Below are positions 1-5,268 of a DNA stretch of 5,268 nt, one piece after another. A model generated the notes under the pieces. That model saw only the letters and a list, made by a program, of their open reading frames with translations, was not told the DNA's origin and made no database searches. How positions within the stretch are numbered: the stretch's first letter is position 1; every line of letters starts with the position of its first letter. Source of the DNA: Candidatus Dadabacteria bacterium (lineage in GTDB: Bacteria; J088). Position numbers and translations under genes: made by a program. The stretch is taken from the NCBI GenBank assembly GCA_003695505.1, contig RFIY01000193.1:1-5268 (forward strand). The letters are read 5' to 3'.

Positions 1-240
1 CCGCCTCAGCGGCGCGTTCAGGTATTGCTTCGTGACCCGCATCCGGTTGATCAGACCCCCGACACTGCAATCCGGCGTGCGGGCCAGGAAATAGACAATA
101 CGGTGATGGACTCGCGCCAGCCCCAGCTCGCGCAATCGCGCATCCGGCTCGGCGGTCATCCGCTGATACCCGTAATACATCGCCTCCAGGGCAAGATCGA
201 GCGACGCGATTTCGTCATTGGGGCCATATATGTCAACCAT
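1..240 (-). CDS. MarR-family winged-helix transcriptional regulator, N-terminal part (runs off left edge)
   Basis: Reading the minus strand from ATG at 240-238 gives 80 codons open to the window edge, so only the N-terminal half is present. Residues 14-30 form the first dimerisation helix (ALEAMYYGYQRMTAEPD). Residues 40-54 (GLARVHHRIVYFLAR) and 58-80 (CSVGGLINRMRVTKQYLNAP) match the helix-turn-helix region of MarR proteins of the 'YFGYR..TAEPD..L...GL.R.HHR' type, with the recognition helix around 69-80. An in-frame TAA lies three codons upstream, so ATG 240 is the first possible start; the next ATG (180) would cut into the first helix. No Shine-Dalgarno precedes ATG 240. The gene is divergent from the aminotransferase-cupin pair, and its start codon lies inside one of two matching inverted repeats, which suggests it represses itself and its neighbours. 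The ligand is unknown; the C-terminal half is missing. The family call is by pattern recognition and fairly secure. Confidence 0.85.
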   Translation of the reverse strand, partial: MVDIYGPNDEIASLDLALEAMYYGYQRMTAEPDARLRELGLARVHHRIVYFLARTPDCSVGGLINRMRVTKQYLNAPLRR

Positions 241-250
241 ATTGACATAT
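228..250. promoter_or_regulatory. Operator O1: perfect inverted repeat, probable MarR site
   Basis: Perfect 9-bp arms, ATATGTCAA (228-236) and TTGACATAT (242-250), are separated by 5 bp. The repeat covers the start codon of the regulator gene on one side and contains the -35 hexamer TTGACA (242-247) of the aminotransferase promoter on the other. A dimer bound here could therefore block both directions. It recurs almost unchanged at 277-299. Assignment to the adjacent MarR protein is inference from position and symmetry. Confidence 0.75.
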
Positions 251-270
251 TAGCACGAGCGTGCTAGCAT
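242..270 (+). promoter_or_regulatory. Sigma70-type promoter for the aminotransferase-cupin unit
   Basis: A consensus -35 TTGACA (242-247) is followed by exactly 17 bp and a -10 TAGCAT (265-270; 4 of 6 matches to TATAAT). The predicted transcription start is near 277, giving a leader of about 32 nt before ATG 309. The -35 lies inside inverted repeat O1, the spacer holds a 16-bp palindrome, and repeat O2 begins at the predicted start. This layout is typical of a tightly repressed promoter. The promoter is predicted from sequence only. Confidence 0.65.
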
Positions 271-275
271 GGCGA
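247..275 (-). promoter_or_regulatory. Candidate promoter for the MarR gene, possibly giving a leaderless mRNA
   Basis: On the minus strand TCGCCA (275-270; 4 of 6 to TTGACA), a 17-bp spacer and TAATAT (252-247; 4 of 6 to TATAAT) can be read as a promoter. Its start would fall about 7 nt downstream, at or next to position 240, the A of the regulator's ATG. That would explain the absence of a Shine-Dalgarno sequence. Both hexamers are imperfect, so this is tentative. Confidence 0.35.
251..266. promoter_or_regulatory. 16-bp palindrome in the promoter spacer
   Basis: TAGCACGAGCGTGCTA has perfect 7-bp arms around a central AG. It is unrelated in sequence to the two flanking ATATGTCAA-type repeats and fills most of the 17-bp spacer between -35 and -10 of the plus-strand promoter. 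It also overlaps the candidate minus-strand promoter. The form resembles operators of dimeric repressors, so a second regulator may bind here. It could also be an incidental symmetry. No binding protein can be named. Confidence 0.55.
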
Positions 276-276
276 C

Positions 277-299
277 ATATGTCAACAATATTGACCTAA
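277..299. promoter_or_regulatory. Operator O2: second copy of the inverted repeat
   Basis: The site has the same 9-5-9 architecture as O1: ATATGTCAA (277-285), spacer CAATA, TTGACCTAA (291-299). It matches O1 at 20 of 23 positions; the arms pair at 7 of 9. Its centre is 49 bp from that of O1. It covers the predicted transcription start and ends just before the ribosome binding region of the aminotransferase. The imperfect right arm suggests a weaker site than O1. Two sites this alike in a 68-bp divergent region are unlikely by chance. Confidence 0.7.
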
Positions 300-308
300 G
301 GCGCCGCC

Positions 309-1175
309 ATGCCACTGTACTCCATCGATGGCGAAATTCTGCCAAAGCACGCGGCGTGTTTGCCAGTCGACGATCACGGCCTGCTCTATGGCGACGGCGT
401 GTTCGAAGGAATCCGTTTTTACACCGGCAGGCCGTTTCGCCTCGAAGCGCATCTCGCCCGTCTCGAACGGTCGGCAACAGCCATCGGACTGTGCGCGAGA
501 CCCTCTCTTGCCGAGATACGCGCCTCGATTCTCGATGCGATTGCGGCCAGCGCGCTGACGGACGGTTATGTGCGGGTCCTGTTGACACGCGGTTCCGGCC
601 CGCTTGGCATCGATCCGTCGGTCTGTACGACGACCCGCCTGATCGTTATTGTCGATACGATTGCAATCGTATCCGATTCCGCACGATCCAGGGGGCTGAC
701 CGCCACGATCACACCGGTTCAACGCGTTTCCGCCCGCGCGCTCGATCCGAGAATCAAGAGCCTGAATTACCTGAACCAGATCCAGGCCCGGCGCTATGCG
801 ACGGCGCACGGCTGCGACGAAGCCATTCTGCTGAATGAGCACGGGCTGGTCGCGGAGGGCAGCGCGGACAATGTTTTTGTCGTCCGCGACGGGCGCCTGC
901 TGACACCGCCGGTACAGGACGGTGCGCTCGACGGCATCACCCGGGCGGCGATCCTTGAACTCGCCCGGCACCTGGACATCACGACAGGAGTCGAATCGCT
1001 GATGCCATACGATCTCTACACCGCAACGGAGTGTTTCCTGACAGGTACGGCCATCGAACTTGTGCCTGTTGCATGCATCGATGGACAGGATCTGCCAGCG
1101 TGTCCCGGACCGGTGTTTTGCTCGCTTCAGAATGCATTTCAATCGTTGATCCGGCAGGAGTGTGCCCATGCCTGA
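309..1175 (+). CDS. Class IV PLP-dependent aminotransferase, branched-chain amino acid aminotransferase type
   Basis: The 288-residue product belongs to fold-type IV aminotransferases, which move an amino group between branched-chain (or related) amino acids and 2-oxoglutarate. The N-terminal motif GLLYGDGVFEGIRFY (24-38) is followed by HLARLERSA (48-56), with the phosphate-binding Arg51. YVR (87-89) is the substrate-pocket Y-x-R strand, and RGSGPLGIDP spans 94-103. Lys150 in KSLNYLNQIQA is the PLP Schiff-base lysine, with Tyr154 after it. EGSADNVFVV (183-192) and LDGITR (207-212) supply the cofactor-binding Glu183 and Thr211. Length fits the family. The start has AAGGCG at 298-303, five bases before ATG. 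The protein resembles ilvE, but D-amino-acid transaminases and aminodeoxychorismate lyases share this fold. Its MarR-linked location away from any ilv gene suggests a dedicated, perhaps catabolic role, so I leave the symbol blank. Confidence 0.88.
   Translation: MPLYSIDGEILPKHAACLPVDDHGLLYGDGVFEGIRFYTGRPFRLEAHLARLERSATAIGLCARPSLAEIRASILDAIAASALTDGYVRVLLTRGSGPLGIDPSVCTTTRLIVIVDTIAIVSDSARSRGLTATITPVQRVSARALDPRIKSLNYLNQIQARRYATAHGCDEAILLNEHGLVAEGSADNVFVVRDGRLLTPPVQDGALDGITRAAILELARHLDITTGVESLMPYDLYTATECFLTGTAIELVPVACIDGQDLPACPGPVFCSLQNAFQSLIRQECAHA
1156..1160 (+). promoter_or_regulatory. Ribosome binding site fixing the cupin start
   Basis: AGGAG lies inside the last codons of the aminotransferase gene, 7 nt before ATG 1168. 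An upstream in-frame GTG at 1162 would be only 1 nt from it and is unlikely to be used. Confidence 0.75.
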
Positions 1176-1656
1176 CGACAAACCCCGCCAGAAACCGCCC
1201 ATCGCCGCCGCAGACGTTCCAGGTCAACGCGGATCGACCGGCTACCCGCCACCATGGCGCCTGCTCGTTCAGGGCCGGACGAAACGCAAGATCGGGGACT
1301 GGTTCAACCTGACACGCTTTGGTGTGAACCTGACCACGTTGGAACCCGGAGCGGCGTCGTCGGTCATGCACTGTCACGCAACCCAGGATGAGCTCGTGTA
1401 TGTACTTTCAGGTCAGCCGACACTGGTCATGGATGATACATCCCAGGTGCTTGGACCGGGAGACTGCATCGGCTTTCCGGCCGGGACCGGCGTCGCGCAC
1501 CAGTTCGTCAACGACAGCGACGAACCCGCCGTCATTCTCGAAATCGGCGATCGCGACCCGTCCGACCGCGTTGACTATCCGCACGACGACCTGCGCGCGG
1601 AATTCCGCGACGGATCCTGGGTCTTCCTTAATCGCGACGGCCAGCCGTTCGAATGA
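1168..1656 (+). CDS. Small single-domain cupin protein
   Basis: The 162-residue product has one cupin barrel. Motif 1 is clear: Gly61, His68, His70, Glu75 and Gly82 follow the G-x(n)-HxH-x4-E-x6-G pattern. Motif 2 is GPGDCIGFPAGTGVAHQFVN (96-115), with the fourth metal ligand His111. A metal site (Fe, Mn, Ni or Zn) is therefore likely, but such barrels include dioxygenases, isomerases and sensors, and the substrate is not visible. The tail, with DRVDYPHDDL (about 132-141) and DGSWVFLNRDGQPF, is typical of cupin-only proteins of this size. There is no signal peptide, so it should be cytoplasmic. The start overlaps the aminotransferase gene by 8 bp (ATGCCTGA), so the two are probably translated together and share the MarR-linked promoter. 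The pairing suggests it acts on the keto or amino acid product, which is inference. Confidence 0.82.
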   Translation: MPDDKPRQKPPIAAADVPGQRGSTGYPPPWRLLVQGRTKRKIGDWFNLTRFGVNLTTLEPGAASSVMHCHATQDELVYVLSGQPTLVMDDTSQVLGPGDCIGFPAGTGVAHQFVNDSDEPAVILEIGDRDPSDRVDYPHDDLRAEFRDGSWVFLNRDGQPFE

Positions 1657-1673
1657 AGGCGCCGGCCTCCGGG
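1657..1673. other. 17-bp gap between convergent genes
   Basis: Only 17 bp separate the cupin stop (1654-1656) from the purH stop (1674-1676, opposite strand). The gap contains the GGCGCC palindrome and CCGG-CCT-CCGG, a possible 4-bp stem, but no T-run on either strand. No intrinsic terminator is visible, so the two transcripts probably overlap at their 3' ends. Confidence 0.6.
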
Positions 1674-3239
1674 TCAGTGCTTGAAGTGACGTCGCCCGGT
1701 GAAGATCATCGCCATGCCGTGCTCGTCGGCGGCTGCGATCACCTCTTCGTCGCGTATGCTGCCACCCGGCTGAATGATCGCGGTCGCGCCGGCTTCGGCG
1801 GCGGCATCGACGCCATCGCGGAACGGGAAAAACGCGTCCGACGCCAGCACGGATCCGTTGAGGTCGTGGCCAGCCTGCCCGGCCTTGATGACGGCGATCC
1901 GGCTCGCATCGACGCGTGACATCTGGCCGGCGCCGATGCCGAGCGCCTGTGTGTCACTGGTAAAGACGATCGCGTTCGACTTGACGTGGCGTACGACCTT
2001 CCAGGCAAAGCGCAGCGCGTCGCGTTCGCGATCGGTCGGTTCGCGTCGGCTGACCACCTTCCATTCGGCTTCGTCTGCCGTTTCCCGGTCGGCTTCCTGG
2101 ATCAGCAGGCCACCTGCGACCGAACGCACCTCGAGCTGTTCGCGCATCCCCTCTGGCCACGGATCGACCGTCGCAACCCGAACGTTCTTCTTTTTCGCGA
2201 GGCGCTCGGCCGCGGCCGGTTCAACGGCGGGACAGATGATACATTCGACGAAGGTCGAGGCGATCTCTTCCGCCGTCGCCAGGTCGAGCGGCCGGTTGAG
2301 GGCGATGATGCCGCCAAATGCGCTGACCGGATCGACGTCGCGGGCACGCCGATATGCGTCGACGAGCGAGTCACCAAGCGCCACACCGCATGGATTCGTG
2401 TGTTTGACGACGACCGCCGCCGGGCGTTCGACGCCGAATTCGAGAATCGCGCGCATCGCGCCGTCGAGGTCGAGCAGGTTGTTGTAGCTCAGCTCCTTGC
2501 CCTGGTGTACCGTCAGCGCCGTCAGCCCCCATTTGCGGCCATAGCCGTAAAACGCGGCCTGCTGATGTGGGTTTTCGCCATAACGCAATGGCTGGATGCG
2601 TGGTCCGCCAACGCTGTAGCGCGGGGGCAGCTTCTCGGTACCATAGGCCTGCTGAAAGTGAAGCTGGATCGCCGCATCGTAGCTCGATGTGGCCTGGAAT
2701 GCCTTGACCGCCATCGCGGCCGCGAACGATTCCGAGACGGTGCCGTTGCCTGCTTCGAGCTCCTTGATCAGCGCTTCATAATCCGATGGATCCGCGATGA
2801 CGACGACATCGCGATGGTTCTTCGCGGCCGAGCGAATCATCGTCGGTCCACCGATGTCGATCTTTTCGATCGCGGCGGCCAGGTCGTCGGGATGCGCCTC
2901 TATGGTCTGCTCGAACGGATAGAGGTTGACGACGACCAGATCGATCGGCTCGATGCCGTCCTGTTTCAACAACTCCAGATCCTCGGGCACGTCACGACGG
3001 GCGAGCAGTGCCGCGTGAATCTTCGGATGCAGCGTCTTGACGCGACCCGCGAAAATCTCAGCCTGGCCGGTTACGGACTCAACCGTGTCGATCGTCACGC
3101 CAGCTTCGCTCAGCGCGCGGGCCGTGCCGCCGGTGCTGAGAATGCGCACACCATGGCCTGTCAGCGCCTGTCCCAGCTCCACGACCCCTGTTTTGTCGAA
3201 TACGCTTACCAGCGCCGTACGAATCGGCAGTCGTCGCAT
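1674..3239 (-). CDS. purH: Bifunctional AICAR formyltransferase / IMP cyclohydrolase
   Basis: The 521-residue cytoplasmic enzyme carries out the last two steps of purine synthesis: it formylates AICAR with 10-formyl-THF, then cyclises FAICAR to IMP. The N-terminal MGS-like cyclohydrolase domain (1-200) shows SVFDKTG (12-18), STGGTA (35-40), RVKTLHPKIHAALLARR (66-82), NLYPFE (105-110) and IDIGGPTMIRSAAKN (127-141). Lys68, Tyr107, Asp128 and Lys140 match known active-site positions. The transformylase domain has YGENPHQ (220-226), LSYNNLLDLDGA (250-261), the catalytic pair Lys279-His280 in VVKHTNPCG, SAFGG (306-310), KSNAIVF (420-426), GIGAGQMSRVDA (434-445) and SDAFFPFRDG (467-476). It ends with the typical TGRRHFKH. 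Length fits the family (E. coli 529). ATG 3239 is preferred over ATG 3266 because AAAGGA precedes it by 9 nt and because family members begin close to this point. It follows mlaD by 47 bp on the same strand. Confidence 0.97.
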   Translation of the reverse strand: MRRLPIRTALVSVFDKTGVVELGQALTGHGVRILSTGGTARALSEAGVTIDTVESVTGQAEIFAGRVKTLHPKIHAALLARRDVPEDLELLKQDGIEPIDLVVVNLYPFEQTIEAHPDDLAAAIEKIDIGGPTMIRSAAKNHRDVVVIADPSDYEALIKELEAGNGTVSESFAAAMAVKAFQATSSYDAAIQLHFQQAYGTEKLPPRYSVGGPRIQPLRYGENPHQQAAFYGYGRKWGLTALTVHQGKELSYNNLLDLDGAMRAILEFGVERPAAVVVKHTNPCGVALGDSLVDAYRRARDVDPVSAFGGIIALNRPLDLATAEEIASTFVECIICPAVEPAAAERLAKKKNVRVATVDPWPEGMREQLEVRSVAGGLLIQEADRETADEAEWKVVSRREPTDRERDALRFAWKVVRHVKSNAIVFTSDTQALGIGAGQMSRVDASRIAVIKAGQAGHDLNGSVLASDAFFPFRDGVDAAAEAGATAIIQPGGSIRDEEVIAAADEHGMAMIFTGRRHFKH

Positions 3240-3248
3240 TGCAGCCTG

Positions 3249-3254
3249 TCCTTT
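3249..3254 (-). promoter_or_regulatory. Ribosome binding site fixing the purH start
   Basis: Minus-strand AAAGGA (3254-3249) is 9 nt before ATG 3239. The alternative ATG at 3266 has AGGG only about 2 nt away, too close to work well, and would add nine residues not expected in the family. Confidence 0.6.
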
Positions 3255-3286
3255 CGAGCAAAGCATGACCCTTGACGGGCCGTTGG

Positions 3287-4753
3287 TCAGAATTTGATCG
3301 GCAATGAGCCAAACAGATACTTGAGATCCTGGTCATTGAAGACGATGCCCAGACCAAAACGCGCCTGCGGGCCGCTGCGACCCGCGAGGTCTTCCGCGCC
3401 AGCCGCGATCGTCAGGTGGTTGAACAGTCTCAACTCTGCCCAACTGCGCACCCGCGGCCGGTCGTCGCGGCGATTGAAATCGAACGCCTCGGCGCGCAGC
3501 CAGAGGCGATCGTCGAACAACGCATAGTCGAGACCGATGCCACCGTCGTTCTCGATCACACCGCCGCGCAGGGTCAGATCCCAGAATCGTTTTGCAATGT
3601 AGGCGTTGAACAGCAGATCGCTCTTGCGCTCACGAATCGTTCGCGTCACCGTCGTCACGTTGCCGACGTCGTCGGTCGTGACGATCTCTTCGGTTCGCGT
3701 CGACTCGACTTTCTCGCTGCGGTCTACGATCCCAACGCCGTAATAATGATCATACGATGGCCGGAACGCAACCTCAAACCGGTTTCTGAATCCGTCATCA
3801 CCACCGAAATCCGACGCATAGGTGCCCAGATAGCTGAATTCGGTCTGCAGCTTCGTCACCGCCGCGAGCGTCTGATTCAGGCTGTCGACCGCCTCGCGCA
3901 CATCGTTGGCCGTATCCTCGTCCTTGACGAGCGTACCGACCGTGCCCTCGCCGCGTTCTACCGTTGCAACAACCTGATTGAGCTGAACGGCCGTGTCTTC
4001 GACCAGGCGCGCGATGCGATCGAGGCGCTGCATCGTTTCACTGACCATACTGGCGTAACCACCGACGCTGTCGCCGGTCTTTTTGAAGCGCCCTTTCCAT
4101 TCGTCGATCAGCTCTGGCAGATCGTCACTGAGCGCTTCACTGCCGCGCGAAATGTTGCGGATGAACCGCGAGATGTATTTTTCGTAATCGCTGAGGACCA
4201 GCTCCAGGCTCAGCGCGGTGTGGCGCATCGAATCGATGGTCTCCGGGATGCCGCGCTGGATCTCTTCGCTCGTGACGACCTCGCGCAAATTGGACACCAG
4301 TGAGACCGCCTCGTTGATCAACGGCGTCATCTTCGCCATCATCTCTTCGAGCGGAATCGGCACATATGTGTCTGCAATCGGCTCGCCCTCGGGCAGCTTG
4401 CCGGTCTCGGGCGTTCCCGGGTTCAGCGAAATATAGCGATCGCCGAGGAAGCCGCTGCTGTAGACACTGATCGACGCATCGCGATAAATCTCAACGTCTT
4501 CATCGCGGATGCGGAAACGAACGAGCGCCTTTTGTCCGCCGCGCACGATCTGCATATCGATAATCCGTCCGACTTCGATGCCGGCAATCTCAACCGGGGA
4601 ATCGACACCCAGCGCGTGCGCCGTGTCGAGCATCGCCTCGTAGGTTCGCCCCTGTGAAAACCAGATCTCGAATTTGCCGACGTAGAACGACGCCCAGAAC
4701 AAAATTGCCGTTGTCAGCAGTACGAACAGTCCCGTTTTTGCTTCGCGGCTCAT
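3287..4753 (-). CDS. mlaD: Long MlaD-type MCE-domain protein with probable C-terminal outer-membrane beta-barrel
   Basis: The 488-residue product is the substrate-binding component of an Mla-type phospholipid transporter between the two membranes. Residues 7-26 are one N-terminal TM helix. Residues 36-113 form a single MCE domain (AHALGVDSPVEIAGIEVGRI and SGFLGDRYISLNPG are diagnostic). Residues 135-305 are mostly helical, a likely periplasmic stalk, with GEGTVGTLVKD at 268-278. From about 305 the sequence alternates polar and hydrophobic or aromatic residues (FRNRFEVAFRPSYDHYYGVG, LLFNAYIAKRF, LWLRAEAFDFNRR, RSWAELRLFNHLTIAAGAE, RFGLGIVFN) and ends in Phe488, as outer-membrane barrels do. 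E. coli MlaD lacks this region; Veillonella parvula has a comparable MlaD-barrel protein. ATG 4753 is chosen because it overlaps the mlaF stop as ATGA and puts the TM helix at the N-terminus; the frame stays open to 4885, but that part is mlaF-coding shadow. Confidence 0.88.
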   Translation of the reverse strand: MSREAKTGLFVLLTTAILFWASFYVGKFEIWFSQGRTYEAMLDTAHALGVDSPVEIAGIEVGRIIDMQIVRGGQKALVRFRIRDEDVEIYRDASISVYSSGFLGDRYISLNPGTPETGKLPEGEPIADTYVPIPLEEMMAKMTPLINEAVSLVSNLREVVTSEEIQRGIPETIDSMRHTALSLELVLSDYEKYISRFIRNISRGSEALSDDLPELIDEWKGRFKKTGDSVGGYASMVSETMQRLDRIARLVEDTAVQLNQVVATVERGEGTVGTLVKDEDTANDVREAVDSLNQTLAAVTKLQTEFSYLGTYASDFGGDDGFRNRFEVAFRPSYDHYYGVGIVDRSEKVESTRTEEIVTTDDVGNVTTVTRTIRERKSDLLFNAYIAKRFWDLTLRGGVIENDGGIGLDYALFDDRLWLRAEAFDFNRRDDRPRVRSWAELRLFNHLTIAAGAEDLAGRSGPQARFGLGIVFNDQDLKYLFGSLPIKF

Positions 4754-5268
4754 GCGCGCTGTCCGTCCGGTCCGGTGGGAAGATTCAGGACGCGTGGGTC
4801 GCGATCCAGGAATCCGCGGATAATGGGATCGTGGGAGGCCTCGAATTCGCCCGGCGTGCCGATCGCGTGAATCCGGCCACGCCACAACAGCGCTACCCGC
4901 GAGGCCAGTCGCTGTGCCAGTTCCCAGTGGTGAGTGATGACGAGGCCAGTATAGCCAAAGTCCCGATGCGTTTCCATGATGAGGTCCTCGATCACGGCCG
5001 CAGTGACCGGGTCGAGGCCGGATGTCGGCTCATCGAAATAGAGGATATCGGGTTCCAGCGCGAGACTGCGCGCAATGCCGACGCGCTTGCGCATGCCGCC
5101 AGAGAGTTCGGACGGCATACGATCGCCCCGACCTTCGAGCTGGACGCGCCGAAGAAGATCCTCAACGGTCGCGGCGATATCCGCCTCACTGCGATCGGTG
5201 TGTTCGCGCAATGGGAAGGCAATGTTATCCGCGGCCGTCATGGAATCGAACAGCGCCGCGTACTGAAA
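4750..5268 (-). CDS. mlaF: MlaF-type ABC transporter ATPase, C-terminal part (runs off right edge)
   Basis: The frame is open through the window edge; the visible 172 residues begin FQYAALFDSMTAADNIAFPL, where Gln2 is the Q-loop glutamine. The Walker A segment therefore lies outside the window, and the ATG at 5241 is an internal Met. The ABC signature LSGGMRKRVGIAR is at 55-67, Walker B and the catalytic Glu80 in ILYFDEPTSGLDP (75-87), and the switch His113 in VITHHW. FQxAALFDSM..DNIAFPL and SGGMRKRVGIAR are typical of MlaF/Ttg2A, the cytoplasmic ATPase that powers phospholipid transfer through the MlaE permease. Its stop overlaps the mlaD start by 4 bp, so the two are translationally coupled. 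Since mlaD follows directly, the permease gene mlaE is probably upstream, beyond the right edge. Confidence 0.92.
   Translation of the reverse strand, partial: FQYAALFDSMTAADNIAFPLREHTDRSEADIAATVEDLLRRVQLEGRGDRMPSELSGGMRKRVGIARSLALEPDILYFDEPTSGLDPVTAAVIEDLIMETHRDFGYTGLVITHHWELAQRLASRVALLWRGRIHAIGTPGEFEASHDPIIRGFLDRDPRVLNLPTGPDGQRA

Noticed and set aside
25-267. An 80-codon plus-strand frame at the left edge
   Set aside because: The opposite strand encodes a recognisable MarR N-terminus over the same bases, and this frame would run through the divergent operators.
274-283. A perfect 10-bp palindrome GACATATGTC as a separate site
   Set aside because: It lies mostly within O2 and has no counterpart at O1, so it is better explained as part of the repeated half-site than as an independent operator.
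282-1202. A 306-codon open frame on the minus strand opposite the aminotransferase
   Set aside because: It lies over a clear aminotransferase gene with all active-site motifs, has a Cys/Arg-rich product without family features, and crosses the regulatory region.
1986-3275. A 429-codon open frame on the plus strand opposite purH
   Set aside because: It is antisense to a purH frame carrying every expected motif; long antisense frames are common in GC-rich codon-biased genes, and its Arg/Asp-rich product resembles no known protein.
3240-3286. Possible terminator or promoter between mlaD and purH
   Set aside because: Only a 4-bp GACC/GGTC pairing was found, with no T-run, and no convincing -35/-10 pair; the gap mainly holds the purH ribosome binding site.
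3416-4303. A 295-codon plus-strand frame opposite mlaD
   Set aside because: It is a shadow of the mlaD frame with no recognisable domain or ribosome binding site.
4754-4885. A 44-residue N-terminal extension of MlaD
   Set aside because: It overlaps mlaF coding sequence, is Arg/Pro-rich, and would push the TM helix away from the N-terminus; ATG 4753 gives a normal ATGA junction.

Overview
The window comes from a diderm (two-membraned) bacterium with GC-rich DNA and GC-biased third codon positions. Envelope lipid-transport genes (mlaF and mlaD) require an outer membrane. The sequence suggests a proteobacterial or related lineage, but I cannot name a genus. Coding density is very high: no gap between genes exceeds about 70 bp, and both end genes run off the window.

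Left block (1-1656). A truncated MarR-family regulator on the minus strand (1-240) is divergent from a two-gene plus-strand unit: a class IV, branched-chain-type PLP aminotransferase (309-1175) and a small single-domain cupin (1168-1656). The two share 8 bp and are probably translationally coupled. The 68-bp divergent region is the most information-dense part of the window. It holds two nearly identical 23-bp inverted repeats (20/23 identical), a 16-bp palindrome between them, and a strong sigma70-like promoter (TTGACA, 17 bp, TAGCAT) whose -35 box lies inside the left repeat and whose start lies at the right repeat. The simplest reading is an autoregulated MarR switch controlling a small amino-acid or keto-acid related enzyme pair.

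Right block (1674-5268, all minus strand). Read in the direction of transcription, it contains the C-terminal part of an MlaF-type ABC ATPase (starting beyond the right edge), an MlaD/MCE-domain protein that overlaps it by 4 bp (ATGA), and, 47 bp further on, purH, the bifunctional enzyme for the last two steps of IMP synthesis. The MlaD is unusually long: 488 residues, against roughly 180 in E. coli MlaD. After the TM helix, MCE domain and helical stalk it carries a beta-strand-rich C-terminal region ending in Phe. This matches the long MlaD-plus-outer-membrane-barrel form known from Veillonella, which would bridge both membranes in one polypeptide. purH and the cupin gene converge with only 17 bp between stop codons.

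The two blocks look functionally unrelated. No RNA genes, mobile elements, CRISPR arrays or clear intrinsic terminators were seen.
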